From assembly GCF_902706185.1 (NCBI RefSeq), contig NZ_CACSJM010000005.1:1-64000 (forward strand): a stretch of 64,000 nt of DNA. Reading direction: 5' to 3'. This DNA is from Roseomonas sp. 18066 (lineage in GTDB: Bacteria; Pseudomonadota; Alphaproteobacteria; Acetobacterales; Acetobacteraceae). Position numbers and translations under genes: made by a program. A model generated the notes under the pieces. The model made no database searches and had not been told where the DNA came from. It saw nothing but the letters and a program-made list of their open reading frames with translations. Shown here one piece after another: positions 8,780 through 17,847 of this stretch. Within the stretch, counting starts at the first letter, position 1. Each line of letters starts with the position of its first letter.

Positions 8780-9575
8780 GGGCAAGGTCGCCATCGTCAC
8801 CGGCTGCGGCTCGCAGGGGCCGGGCTGGGGCAACGGCAAGGCCATCGCCGTGACCTTCGCGCGGCAGGGCGCCACGGTCTATGGCGTCGAGCGCGACACC
8901 GCCGCGGCAGAGGAGACGGCGCGGCTGATCGAGGCGGAAGGCGGCAGGTTTGCCTTCGGCATCGGCGATGTCACCGACAAGCCGAGCGTCGACGCGCTGG
9001 TCGCCGATTGCGTGTCGCGGTTTGGCCGCGTCGATGTGCTGGTCAACAATGTCGGCCTGTCCCGCCCCGGCGACCCGGCGACGATGAGCGAGGACGACTG
9101 GGACTCGCAGATCGACATCAACCTGAAGAGCGCCTTCCTCTGCTGCAAGGCGGTGCTGCCGCTGATGGCGGCGCAAGGCGCCGGCGCCATCGTCTCGATC
9201 GCCTCGACGGCGGCCATCCGCTACACCGGCAAGCCGCAGGCCGGCTATGCCGCCGCCAAGGCCGGGCTGGTGCAGTTCAGCCGCGTCGTCGCCGTCGATT
9301 ACGCGCGCCGCGGGGTTCGCCTGAACTGCGTGCTGCCGGGCCTGATGAACACGCCGCTCGTCGAAAAACTGGCGGAACAATTCGCCAGCCGCGAGACGGG
9401 CATGGATCGCGACGCCTTCTTCCAGCGGCGGCATGACCAGGTGCCGATCGGCCGCATGGGCGAGGCCTGGGACGTGGCCAATGCCGCGCTGTTCCTGGCC
9501 TCCGACGAGGCGAAATACATCACCGCCACCGAGCTGCTGGTCGATGGCGGGCTTTGCGCCGCGGTGCGCGGCTGA
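8766..9575 (+). CDS. SDR family NAD(P)-dependent oxidoreductase, tandem copy 1
   Basis: Classical short-chain dehydrogenase, 269 residues. The cofactor loop reads VTGCGSQGPGWGNGKA, longer than the usual TGxxxGxG. NNVG is the structural motif near residue 90. The Ser of SIAST and YAAAK provide the catalytic Ser-Tyr-Lys. The start MGRLEGK lies inside the end of the preceding gene. The protein closely resembles the next gene product, with the same extended glycine loop, so the pair arose by duplication. Together with the CMD-like gene it probably handles a hydroxy or keto acid derivative; the substrate is unknown. Confidence 0.9.
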   Translation: MGRLEGKVAIVTGCGSQGPGWGNGKAIAVTFARQGATVYGVERDTAAAEETARLIEAEGGRFAFGIGDVTDKPSVDALVADCVSRFGRVDVLVNNVGLSRPGDPATMSEDDWDSQIDINLKSAFLCCKAVLPLMAAQGAGAIVSIASTAAIRYTGKPQAGYAAAKAGLVQFSRVVAVDYARRGVRLNCVLPGLMNTPLVEKLAEQFASRETGMDRDAFFQRRHDQVPIGRMGEAWDVANAALFLASDEAKYITATELLVDGGLCAAVRG

Positions 9576-9591
9576 AAAGGGATTGAAGCGG

Positions 9592-10392
9592 ATGCTGCGG
9601 CTGGACGGCAAGGTGGCGCTGGTGACGGGGGCGGGCTCGGCGGGGCCGGGCTGGGGCAATGGCAAGGCGACGGCGGTGCTGCTGGCCCGGCAGGGGGCGC
9701 GCGTCTTCTGCCTCGACAACCGGATCGAGGCGGCGGAGGAGACGCTGGGCCTGATCCGCGGCGAGGGCGGCGAGGCCCGCGCCCATGTGGCCGACGTGAC
9801 GTCCTCGGCCGAGGTGGAATCCGCTGTGGCCGCCTGCGTCGAAGCCTTTGGCGGGCTCGACATCCTGGTGAACAATGTCGGCGGCTCGCATCCCGGCGGC
9901 GCCGAGACGATGGACGAGGCCGATTGGGAAAGGCAGATCGACTTCAACCTGCGCAGCGCCTTCCTGGGCTGCAAGCATGCGCTGCCGCATCTGAAGGCGC
10001 GCGGGCGCGGCGCCATCGTCAACCTGTCCTCGATCGCAGCGCTTCGCATGAGCGCAGAGCGCCCGCATATCGCGTATAGCGCGTCGAAATACGGCATCAT
10101 CGCGCTGACCAAATCGGTCGCGATGGAGCATGCCAAGGCCGGCATCCGCTGCAACACGGTGATCCCCGGGTTGATGCACACGCCGCTGGTGGAGCATCGC
10201 CTGGTGCGTCAGCTCGGTGCGAATGACGCCGCGGCCTTGATCGCGAAGCGTGATGCGCAGGTCCCCATGGGCAAGATGGGCGATGCCTGGGACATCGCGC
10301 ATGCGGTGTTGTTCCTGGTGTCGGACGAGGCGCGCCACATCACCGGCACCGAGATTCTGGTCGACGGTGGCATCGGCGCTGCCATGCCCTAG
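9592..10392 (+). CDS. SDR family NAD(P)-dependent oxidoreductase, tandem copy 2
   Basis: Classical SDR of 266 residues, 16 bases after its paralogue. It has the same extended cofactor loop (VTGAGSAGPGWGNGKA), NNVG, and YSASK with the catalytic Ser in NLSS. The start MLRLDGK follows AAAGGG. Upstream codons continue in frame but belong to the other gene's coding region. From about base 10030 onward its codons contain slightly more A/T than copy 1. A member of the dispersed hairpin repeat family lies directly behind its stop. Confidence 0.9.
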   Translation: MLRLDGKVALVTGAGSAGPGWGNGKATAVLLARQGARVFCLDNRIEAAEETLGLIRGEGGEARAHVADVTSSAEVESAVAACVEAFGGLDILVNNVGGSHPGGAETMDEADWERQIDFNLRSAFLGCKHALPHLKARGRGAIVNLSSIAALRMSAERPHIAYSASKYGIIALTKSVAMEHAKAGIRCNTVIPGLMHTPLVEHRLVRQLGANDAAALIAKRDAQVPMGKMGDAWDIAHAVLFLVSDEARHITGTEILVDGGIGAAMP

Positions 10393-10434
10393 AAAAAAGA
10401 TGGGGGTCTGGGGGAATTCCTTCCCCCAGCCTTG
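10391..10434 (+). repeat. dispersed hairpin element, copy A
   Basis: An A-run (AAAAAAGA) is followed by TGGGGGT and the stem CTGGGGGAA / TTCCCCCAG around a TTCC loop, then CCTTG. Three further copies occur in the window. The stem sequence covaries with copies C and D (CT..AG here, CC..GG there), so the hairpin itself appears conserved. It begins at the stop codon of the second SDR gene and forms an inverted pair with copy B around the Bug gene. Confidence 0.8.
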
Positions 10435-10496
10435 CTGTCTTCCTGCACTCTCTCCTTGGACCCGCCGCAGAGCGGGCCTCAAGGAGGAGTGTCACG

Positions 10497-11465
10497 ATGG
10501 ATTTCAAGCGCCGCGCTCTGGCGTTGGCTGGCCTTGGCTTGGCGATGCCTGCTGTGGCCCAGCCGCGTTTCCCCAGCCGCCCCATCATCCTGACCGTGCC
10601 CAGCCCCGCTGGCGGCGGCACCGATTACGCGGCCCGCCTGATCGCCGAGCCGCTGGGCCAGATCCTCGGCCAGCCGGTGCTCGTCGAGAACCGCCCAGGC
10701 GGCAACGACGTCGTCGGCCTGATGGCGGTCGCGCGCGCCCAGCCGGACGGGCATGCGCTGCTGATGGGCTATTGCGGCACCATGGCCGGGCGCGCCGCCA
10801 TCGGCGGCACCGGCGGCATCAGCACCACGAATGACTTCCTGCCGATCGGCCAGGTGTCGGACACGCCGCAGCTGATCGTTGCGCACCCTTCCCTGCCGGT
10901 GCGGACGCTGCCGGAGCTGGTGGCCTATGCCAAGGCCAATCCCGGCAAGATCAGCTACGCCTCCGCCGGCAGCGGCTCGATGCACCATCTGGGGACCGAG
11001 CTGCTGAAGTCGCGCGCCGGCATCGACATGCTGCACGTGCCCTATCGCGGCACCGGCGAGACCATCAGCGATCTCATCGCCGGCCGCGTGCAGTTCTACA
11101 TGAACTCGCCGCCACCGCTGGTCAGCCTGCTGCGCGAGGGCAAGCTGCGCGCGCTCTGCGTCAGCTCGAATGACCGGCATCCGGGGCTGCCGGATATTCC
11201 GTCGGCGGCGGAAGCCGGGTTCAGGGATCTGCCGCTGAATGTCTGGTTCGCTGTGTTTGCGCCGAAGGACGTGCCGGCCGAGACACGGCAGCAGATCACC
11301 AACGCGCTGCAGAAGGCGCTTCAGGACGAGAACCTCAGGAGGCGCGCCTTCGAGGCCGGGTCGCTGGTCAACTTCGCCACGCCGGAGCAGACAAGCCAGC
11401 GACTGAACAAGGAAATAGAAGGCTGGAAAGCCACGGCGCAGCAGGCGAACATCAAGGCAGAATAA
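10497..11465 (+). CDS. Bug family tripartite tricarboxylate transporter binding protein, copy 1
   Basis: Periplasmic receptor of the TctC/Bug family, 322 residues. A basic KRR start and hydrophobic stretch ending VAQ form the export signal, and FPSRPI begins the mature fold. Family hallmarks are present: PAGGGTDYAAR near residue 40, VENRPGG near 63, and the YASAGSGS ligand loop near 155. A strong AAGGAGGAG ribosome site precedes the ATG. No TctA/TctB membrane genes are nearby. The gene is bracketed by inverted copies of the hairpin repeat. The ligand is probably a carboxylate, unspecified. Confidence 0.93.
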   Translation: MDFKRRALALAGLGLAMPAVAQPRFPSRPIILTVPSPAGGGTDYAARLIAEPLGQILGQPVLVENRPGGNDVVGLMAVARAQPDGHALLMGYCGTMAGRAAIGGTGGISTTNDFLPIGQVSDTPQLIVAHPSLPVRTLPELVAYAKANPGKISYASAGSGSMHHLGTELLKSRAGIDMLHVPYRGTGETISDLIAGRVQFYMNSPPPLVSLLREGKLRALCVSSNDRHPGLPDIPSAAEAGFRDLPLNVWFAVFAPKDVPAETRQQITNALQKALQDENLRRRAFEAGSLVNFATPEQTSQRLNKEIEGWKATAQQANIKAE

Positions 11466-11466
11466 G

Positions 11467-11510
11467 AAAAGGCTGGGGGAATGAATTCCCCCAGACCCCC
11501 ATCTTTTTTC
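11467..11510 (-). repeat. dispersed hairpin element, copy B (inverted relative to A)
   Basis: Same element as copy A but on the other strand: stem CTGGGGGAA / TTCCCCCAG with loop TGAA, then ACCCCCATCTTTTTT reading along the plus strand. Placed between two convergent genes, it can serve as terminator for the Bug gene, because the T-run falls on the far side of the stem in that direction. Confidence 0.8.
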
Positions 11511-11517
11511 TATCCGT

Positions 11518-13119
11518 TCAGGCGCGCTTGATGTTCCACATGATCGCGAAACCGCCCACGCGATCCTTCAGCGAACGGTTCACGGCCGTCAGGCTCTTGT
11601 AGGCGCCGACAGGAATGTAGGGCAGCTCATCCATCACGACGCGCTGCATGTCCTCGGCGATCTTCTTCTGCGCGGCCATGTCGGGCGCCAGGAACCACTC
11701 GTCGCGCAGCTGCTCCAGCCGCGGCACCTCCGGCCAGCCGACCCAGGCCTGCGCGCCATTGCCGCGCAGCGGGAAATGGCAGGACGGATCGACGAAGTCG
11801 AAGGAGGAGAAGCTGGTGAACAGCATGCTCCACCCACCCTTGTCCACCGGCTCGCGCGAGGTGCGGCGCTGCACCACCGTGCCCCAGTCGCCGAAGGCGA
11901 TATCGGCATTCATCCCCAGCCGGCGCAGCATGTCCGCGCCCACCTGCGACATCGCCGACGGCGCCAGGATGTCGGTCGGGCCGATCAGCCGCAGCGGCTG
12001 GTTGGTGTAGCCCGCCTCCTTCAGCAGCCCCTTGGCCCGGTCGATGCTGCGCGCGCCCAGCAGCGGCTCCAGCCCGACCTTGTTCGCCAGCGGCGTGCCC
12101 GGGGTGAAGACGCCGACATCGTCGAAATACAGCGACGCATCGGGGCCGACGATGGAGCTCATGAAATCCGACTGGCTCACCGCCGGCAGCAGCGCCTGGC
12201 GCACCTTCTTGTCGTTGAACGGCCCGTGCAGATGGTTGAAGCGCAGCACGCCGACCAGCGGCAGCGGGTCGATCTCCTCGATCGCCAGCTGGCGGTTGCG
12301 CTTCAGCAGCGCCTGGATCTCCGGCGGCGGCTGCTCGAACCAGTCGACCTCGCCGGTCTGCATCGCGGCCGCCGCGGTCGAGGCGTCGGTGATGATGTTC
12401 CACTCGACCCGGTCGAAATGCACCAGCTTCGGCCCGGCCGTCAGGCTCGGCGTGCCGTTGGGCGTCGGGCTGTACTCGGCATTGCGCTCATAGGCGACGA
12501 AGCTGCCCGAGTTGAACTCGTCGGCCTTGAAGCGATACGGGCCGCAGCCGGTGGTGTCGCGGATCTGCGTGAAGGCGTCGGTCTTCGCCAGCCGCTCCGG
12601 CAGGATGAAGGCCGGGCTGTTGCTGACCTGGGCCAGCGCCGACAGCAGCATCGGGAAGCGCTGCTTCATGCGGAAGCGCACCCGGCGGTCATCCACCGCC
12701 TCCAGCGCATCGACGAAGGTCGCCAGCTTCTGCCCGACCGGGCTGCGCTTCATCCAGCGCTGCAGGCTGGCGACGACGTCGACGGCGCGCACCGGCTCGC
12801 CGTCATGGAACTTCGGGCCCTGGCGCAGCGTCAGCGTCACCAGCTTGCCGCCATCCTCCTCGACCACGCCTTCCGCCAGCTGCGGGCGGGGGACGAAGTT
12901 GCTGTCCATGCCGTACAGCGTGTCATGGATCATATAGGCGTGGTTGCGCGTGACATTCGCCGTGGTCCAGATCGGATCCAGGCTGGTCAGATTGGCCTGC
13001 GGCACCAGCTTGAGCACGCGGTTGCGCGCGGGCTGCGCGATGGCGACACGCGACAGCCCCGCGCTGCCGGCAAGACCGGCCGCGGCGGCGCCCGCCAGCA
13101 GGCTTCGACGATGCAGCAT
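11518..13119 (-). CDS. ABC transporter substrate-binding protein, family 5, copy 2
   Basis: DppA-like periplasmic receptor of 533 residues. The N-terminus MLHRRSLLAG with a long alanine-rich segment ending AIAQP is a Tat-like signal. The SBP_bac_5 domain follows: LDPIWTTANVTRNH, KFHDGEPVRAVDVV and GCGPYRF are typical segments. The start is supported by AGGAGAG. It lies 76 bases downstream of the C69 dipeptidase gene on the same strand, the second case in this window of a family-5 receptor next to a peptidase. No permease genes follow. It is paralogous to copies 1 and 3. Confidence 0.92.
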   Translation of the reverse strand: MLHRRSLLAGAAAAGLAGSAGLSRVAIAQPARNRVLKLVPQANLTSLDPIWTTANVTRNHAYMIHDTLYGMDSNFVPRPQLAEGVVEEDGGKLVTLTLRQGPKFHDGEPVRAVDVVASLQRWMKRSPVGQKLATFVDALEAVDDRRVRFRMKQRFPMLLSALAQVSNSPAFILPERLAKTDAFTQIRDTTGCGPYRFKADEFNSGSFVAYERNAEYSPTPNGTPSLTAGPKLVHFDRVEWNIITDASTAAAAMQTGEVDWFEQPPPEIQALLKRNRQLAIEEIDPLPLVGVLRFNHLHGPFNDKKVRQALLPAVSQSDFMSSIVGPDASLYFDDVGVFTPGTPLANKVGLEPLLGARSIDRAKGLLKEAGYTNQPLRLIGPTDILAPSAMSQVGADMLRRLGMNADIAFGDWGTVVQRRTSREPVDKGGWSMLFTSFSSFDFVDPSCHFPLRGNGAQAWVGWPEVPRLEQLRDEWFLAPDMAAQKKIAEDMQRVVMDELPYIPVGAYKSLTAVNRSLKDRVGGFAIMWNIKRA

Positions 13120-13195
13120 GAGGCTCTCCTATCCGTGATGTAATCTGGGCCGCATGGAGCCCAGCTTTGGCCCGCTTGGCAAGCCGGATTTCGTC

Positions 13196-14542
13196 TCAGG
13201 CGGCTTCGCAGAGCAGCGGCAGCCCGGCGCGGCGATCGAGCTCCCGCCAGCTGCCGGCATGCGCCGCCTCGGCATCGGGCATTTCCGGCAGGGCGGCGGT
13301 GACGCGCGCCTCCAGCGTCGCGGCCTCGGCCCAGCAGGCATCCATCGCCGCCTGCTGCTCGGGGGCCGGCGCCCCGAGCACATCCTCGATGCGGATGCGG
13401 AACGCGGCTTCCAACCGGTCCCGCTGCGGCGCGAAATCGGCGATCACCGCGGCGAAGTCGCCCCGTTCGGCGGCGCGGTGCAGCCTCTCATGGCGCCACC
13501 ACAGGCTGGTCGCGTCATAGCTGTCGCCACCGCGCGACGCCGCTTCCGGCACCACCAGCCCGGGCAGCACCGGCTTGAAGATCGACAGGCAGGGCGCCGA
13601 GCTCGCCGTCGCCCAATGCAGAACGCGCCCGTCGCCGCGCAGCTCGGAGACCATCGAGGCCGTGCTCTGCGACCGCCGCAGCCCCTCCCCGGCATGCATG
13701 CAGATGCTGCGGCCTTGCAGATGCGCCGGGTGCCAGCGCGGGTCGCGCTCCGCCGCGGCGCCGTGGTCGCGCAACGCGGCCATCAGATGCGCTGACGTCA
13801 GCCGCGGCGCGTCGCGGCCCAGCAGCTCGGTCGCGCGGCTGCAACGGGCGCGGCCCTGGCTGATCGCGTCGCGCTCCAGGCTGAGATAGCGGTCGGCAAG
13901 GTCCAGGTCGTCGAGCGCGGTGCAGAAGCCGGCGGCCCTGGCATGCTCCAGCAGCCCGCCACCGGCGCGCCAGATGGCGCCGCGGCCGATGGAAAAGGCG
14001 TTGGACAGGGCGCGGAAGCCGGCGACGCGCTCCACCGCCCAGAAGGTGCCGATCGTCTCCAGCACGAAGGCCTCGCGCCGGTCGGCGATGATATAGCCGT
14101 TGTCGTAGTAATGCTCGTGCAGATGGCCGCAGGGGCCGCCCTGGCCATGCGCTTCCAGCAGGCTGGTGATCACCTCGACGGCTTCGGCGGCGGTCGCGGC
14201 GCGCTCCAGCCCCAGCCGCACCAGGTCCATCCCGATCAGCTTCTTTTCGGTGCCCGGCGCCAGCGTCGCCACCATCGCCTCGTTGCCGATGACCACGCCA
14301 TGCTCGTTGGCGCCGATCTCCGCGCCCCAGCACCAGTAGGGGCGGCTGAGCAGCGTGGCATGGGTCTCGGCCACCTGCGGGATGTCGATATAGGTGCAGC
14401 GCAGGCGGCTGCCGGCCGCATGCGTCGCGCGGGGGAAGGCGGCGAAGGGCTGGCCCTCGTTGCGCTCGCGGTCGCTGTTCTTGGCAAAGAGCACGGCGCC
14501 CGACAGGGTCACGGGCGGCAGGGCCACCATGGTGTCGCACAT
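13196..14542 (-). CDS. C69 family dipeptidase (secernin-like Ntn hydrolase)
   Basis: Peptidase of 448 residues whose N-terminus MCDTMVALPP places Cys2 as the N-terminal nucleophile after methionine removal, the hallmark of the C69/secernin group. FAKNSDRERNE and the CWGAEIGANEHGV segment are strongly conserved in this family. No signal peptide precedes Cys2, which fits a cytoplasmic enzyme. It probably cleaves dipeptides. Transcription continues toward the family-5 binding protein, so the pair may import and hydrolyse small peptides or their derivatives. Confidence 0.88.
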   Translation of the reverse strand: MCDTMVALPPVTLSGAVLFAKNSDRERNEGQPFAAFPRATHAAGSRLRCTYIDIPQVAETHATLLSRPYWCWGAEIGANEHGVVIGNEAMVATLAPGTEKKLIGMDLVRLGLERAATAAEAVEVITSLLEAHGQGGPCGHLHEHYYDNGYIIADRREAFVLETIGTFWAVERVAGFRALSNAFSIGRGAIWRAGGGLLEHARAAGFCTALDDLDLADRYLSLERDAISQGRARCSRATELLGRDAPRLTSAHLMAALRDHGAAAERDPRWHPAHLQGRSICMHAGEGLRRSQSTASMVSELRGDGRVLHWATASSAPCLSIFKPVLPGLVVPEAASRGGDSYDATSLWWRHERLHRAAERGDFAAVIADFAPQRDRLEAAFRIRIEDVLGAPAPEQQAAMDACWAEAATLEARVTAALPEMPDAEAAHAGSWRELDRRAGLPLLCEAA

Positions 14543-14661
14543 CGGGGCAGGCTCCTTCGACGGTCAGAAGCCGCCACCATGCCACGCGCCGCGCGATGCG
14601 CAAGCCGCGCGCCGCTGTTCAACCTTGCAGCGCGCGGCGTCCAGATTGCAGAGCGATACTA

Positions 14662-15939
14662 TCAGGCGGCAGGCTGCGCCACCGGCTTCAGCCGCGACAA
14701 CCAGGCCGCGCAGCCAATGGCCAGCAGCATGGCGCCGCCGATCAGCGAGACGACGCCGCCCCAGCCCCAGCCCGACCACAGCCAGCCGCCGGTCGAGCCC
14801 AGCACGCTGGCGCCCATGTAGCAGCAGAACAGGTACAGCGACGACGCCTGGGCCTTGGCGCGGATGGCGCGGCGGCCGACCCAGGCGCTGGCCATGGAAT
14901 GCGCCGCGAAGAAGCCGAAGGTGGTGATGGCCAGGCCCAGGACCGCCGCGGTCACCGTCGGGATCAGCGTCACCAGCAGGCCGAGGATGGCGATGCCCAG
15001 CGCGATCCAGAACAGCCGCGCCCGCCCCAGCCGGTCGCCGAGGGCGCCCACGAAGGTCGAGCTGCCGATGCCGACGATATAGACGGTGAAGATCAGCCCG
15101 ATCAGCGTCTGGCTCAGCCCCAGCGGCGGCGCCATCAGCCGGTAGCCGATATAGTTGTAGAGGGTGACCAGGCCGCCCATGATCAGGAAGCCCTCGAGGA
15201 ACAGCACCCGCAGCCCGGGCTCGCGCAGATGCGTGGCAAACCCGCCGGCCAGCGCGCCGACATTCAGCGCGCGCGGCGTGAAATGCCGCGACGGCCGCAG
15301 GTTCACCAGGAACAGCCCGGCTGAGAGCAGCCCCAGCACCCCCATGAAGCCCATGGCGTAGTGCCAGGAGTAATGGTCGCTCACCAGGCCGACGCCGACC
15401 CGCCCGGCCATGCCGCCCAGCGCATTGCCGCTGATATAGAGCCCCATCGCCAACCCAATGGAGCGCGGATGCACTTCCTCGGCGAGATAGGCCATGGCCG
15501 CCGCCGGCAGCCCCGACAGCGCCAGGCCCTGCAGCGTGCGCAGCACCAGAAAGCTCTCCCAGGAGGGGGCGAAGGCCGAGGCCAGGGTCAGCGCCGAGGA
15601 GGCGAAGACGGCGCCCACCATCAGCGGCTTGCGCCCGAAGGCTTCCGACAGGCTGCTGGCGATCAGCGTGCCGAAGGCCAGCGCGATCGAGGGCAGCGAC
15701 AGCGACAGCGAGGACGCCGCCGCGCCGATGCCGAATTCCTGGGAAAACGCCGGCAGCAGCGGCTGCACGCAATAGAGCAGCGCGAAGGTGGCGAAGCCGG
15801 CGCAGAGCAGGGCGATGCTGGTGCGGAAAAACTCCGCCGTGCCCTGCTGGATATAGGGGGTCTCGCCGTAAATTTTCTCGACCGGGCGGCTGGCGTCGAG
15901 GCCGGCGATCGGGGTGGCGGTGGTGGTCGAGAGCGACAT
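14662..15939 (-). CDS. MFS transporter (YnfM-like, 12 TM)
   Basis: Major facilitator protein of 425 residues with about twelve hydrophobic segments. The first begins near residue 40 after a hydrophilic N-terminus. The loop motif between TM2 and TM3 reads LSEAFGRKPLM, the MFS signature A in modified form. It resembles the YnfM/putative arabinose-efflux group, in which transported substrates are mostly unknown. It lies upstream of and co-oriented with the C69 gene, with 119 bases between. The region before its start contains a perfect 7-base inverted repeat that may be an operator. Confidence 0.88.
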   Translation of the reverse strand: MSLSTTTATPIAGLDASRPVEKIYGETPYIQQGTAEFFRTSIALLCAGFATFALLYCVQPLLPAFSQEFGIGAAASSLSLSLPSIALAFGTLIASSLSEAFGRKPLMVGAVFASSALTLASAFAPSWESFLVLRTLQGLALSGLPAAAMAYLAEEVHPRSIGLAMGLYISGNALGGMAGRVGVGLVSDHYSWHYAMGFMGVLGLLSAGLFLVNLRPSRHFTPRALNVGALAGGFATHLREPGLRVLFLEGFLIMGGLVTLYNYIGYRLMAPPLGLSQTLIGLIFTVYIVGIGSSTFVGALGDRLGRARLFWIALGIAILGLLVTLIPTVTAAVLGLAITTFGFFAAHSMASAWVGRRAIRAKAQASSLYLFCCYMGASVLGSTGGWLWSGWGWGGVVSLIGGAMLLAIGCAAWLSRLKPVAQPAA

Positions 15940-16063
15940 GCGGGGCAGGGTCCTGGGAAAACCGGCCGCCTCTCTCCCGCTATTGGCGCTGGCCGACCCG
16001 GCCGCGCAACGCGATCAAAGCACGACCGTCACACCCCCGTCATTCATGCTGCACCGCAAAATA

Positions 16064-16080
16064 ATTCGGATTTTCCGAAT
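16064..16080 (-). promoter_or_regulatory. perfect inverted repeat before the MFS gene (operator or small terminator)
   Basis: ATTCGGA-TTT-TCCGAAT is an exact dyad in the 151-base gap between the esterase stop and the MFS start, both minus-strand. Read along that strand the dyad is followed by TATTTTG, so it might end esterase transcription. Its ATTC-N9-GAAT form also suits a dimeric regulator. I cannot decide between the two. Confidence 0.4.
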
Positions 16081-16090
16081 GATGCGCGAC

Positions 16091-17734
16091 TCACGGTCGG
16101 AACAGCGCCTGCAGCCCCTCGGCCAGGCTGCTGCGCCAGGCGATATAGTCGTGTCCCGTCGACCATTCCCGATGCGTCACCGTGTAGCCGCGGGCGCGCA
16201 GCACCATGGCCATGTGGCGGTTGCTGTCGAACAGGCTGACCCGGCCGGGGCGGCCGCGCTCGAAGCTGCCGGCCTCCAGGTAGAAGCGCACCGGCAGCCG
16301 GGCCGACGACGCATACTGCTCTACCAGCCACTCAGGAGCGGCCCCCTCGGGCGACCAGCCATAGCTGCCGGACTGGCTCAGGACATTCCCAAAGACCTCG
16401 GGGTGGCGGAAGGCGGCGAAGGCGGCGGCGATGCCGCCATAGCTGGCGCCGCCCACCACGATCTGCGCCGGGTCCTCGGTCAGCCGGATCTGCGCCCGCG
16501 CCCAGGGCAGCATTTCCTCGACCAGCGCGGCGGCGAAGCGCGGGTTGCAAGGTAGTTCCCGGTCGCGGGCATCGCCGGGCCCATTGCCGACGAACAGCGC
16601 GGCGACCGGCGGGATCGCCCCGGCGGCGATCAGATTGTCCAGGATGGTCGGCGTGGGGACGACGTCCAGATAGCCATCGCCGTCGAAGATCACCAGCAGC
16701 GGCAGCGGTGCCGTGGGCGTCACCGCCGGGCTGTACAGCGCCAGCAGCCGGGTGTTGCCCAGCGTCGGGCTGGCGAAGCGGCGGCGCCAGACCTGGCCCT
16801 CGGCGACGCCGGGGCGGCGCGCCAGCCAGGGCGAGGCCGGCGCGTCCTCCAGCTCCAGCACCGAGGAGGAGGTGTAGCGGTCGCGCCGCGGATCGGCCGG
16901 CCACCAGGGGCGCGGGTTCAGCGGATCGGCCTGGGCGGTCGCGAAGACCGCCCTCTGCCGGGTCTCGGCATCGTCCGGCAGCTCCGGCACGTCGGGGGCC
17001 AGCTGGTAGGTCAGCCGGGTGCCGGGCGGCACGGCGACCGTCAGGAACCACAGGTCGGTCCCCGGCATCCGCGCCAGCGGCGGCAGGTCGCGGCTCGGCC
17101 CGCCGAACAGCCGGACATTCTTGGTGGTCGCCCCGCGCCACAGGAAGGAGACAAGGGCCCCGTCGGGGCGCTTCTCGATCAGCGGCGCGCCTTGCCGGGC
17201 GATCTCGGCCCAGAAGCGGGCCATCTCGGCGGGGGCGTCGGCGCCGTCGCGCAAGGCCTGGCGCAGCGCCTGCAGCCGCGGGCTGTCCAGCGGCGCCAGG
17301 GCCGGGTCGGGCGCCAGCTGGGCCGCGCGCGGCAGGATGCGGGTGATGCCGAGGCCGAGCTCCGCCGCCGCCCCGGCCAGCAGCCGCAGCCGGAACTCGC
17401 CCCGGGCGGGGGCGACGAACTGGAACGTCAGCGGCCCGCCGCCCGGGATCGCCAGGCGGCGCAGCGGGGCGTCGCTGCCGGGGGCCAGCAGGTCCAGCCC
17501 CGGCCCCTCGGCCAGCGGGTCGGTGCCACGGGTCAGCAGGCCCGCGACATAATCGCCCTCCTCCAGCGGCAGCAGCAGCTCCCGCCGTTCGCCGGCCTCG
17601 AGCCGCAGCGTCGCCGTCTCGCCCACGCTGAGCGCCTGGCCCGCCGATTGGGTGGCCGCCTGGGCCGCCGCTGGCAGCAGCCAGGGCAGCACCAGCATGC
17701 CGCGCCGTCCGATCTCTCCGCCCGCCATCCGCAT
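16091..17734 (-). CDS. exported esterase of the enterochelin-esterase (Fes)/esterase D type
   Basis: Alpha/beta hydrolase of about 547 residues. The nucleophile elbow is GGASYGG with Ser431. HDYIAWR near the C-terminus supplies the likely catalytic His. LLVIFDGDGYLD near residue 330 is typical of the Fes family. An N-terminal stretch rich in hydrophobic residues (MLVLPWLLPAAAQA) suggests export. A roughly 150-residue beta-rich domain then precedes the hydrolase, as in Fes. I start at the Met after GAGGG; a second Met two codons on is possible. The gene is divergent from the glycerol regulator. No siderophore genes are nearby, so the natural ester is unknown. Confidence 0.78.
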   Translation of the reverse strand: MRMAGGEIGRRGMLVLPWLLPAAAQAATQSAGQALSVGETATLRLEAGERRELLLPLEEGDYVAGLLTRGTDPLAEGPGLDLLAPGSDAPLRRLAIPGGGPLTFQFVAPARGEFRLRLLAGAAAELGLGITRILPRAAQLAPDPALAPLDSPRLQALRQALRDGADAPAEMARFWAEIARQGAPLIEKRPDGALVSFLWRGATTKNVRLFGGPSRDLPPLARMPGTDLWFLTVAVPPGTRLTYQLAPDVPELPDDAETRQRAVFATAQADPLNPRPWWPADPRRDRYTSSSVLELEDAPASPWLARRPGVAEGQVWRRRFASPTLGNTRLLALYSPAVTPTAPLPLLVIFDGDGYLDVVPTPTILDNLIAAGAIPPVAALFVGNGPGDARDRELPCNPRFAAALVEEMLPWARAQIRLTEDPAQIVVGGASYGGIAAAFAAFRHPEVFGNVLSQSGSYGWSPEGAAPEWLVEQYASSARLPVRFYLEAGSFERGRPGRVSLFDSNRHMAMVLRARGYTVTHREWSTGHDYIAWRSSLAEGLQALFRP

Positions 17735-17847
17735 GATCCGCCGGCCCTCGTCAGGACGGCTATACTCCCCTGCCGGGCCACCCCATGGCAATCCGCGCAA
17801 AAGCTGGCAGAACGGAAGCCGGAGCCCAGCAAGGAGACAGGCCAGCG

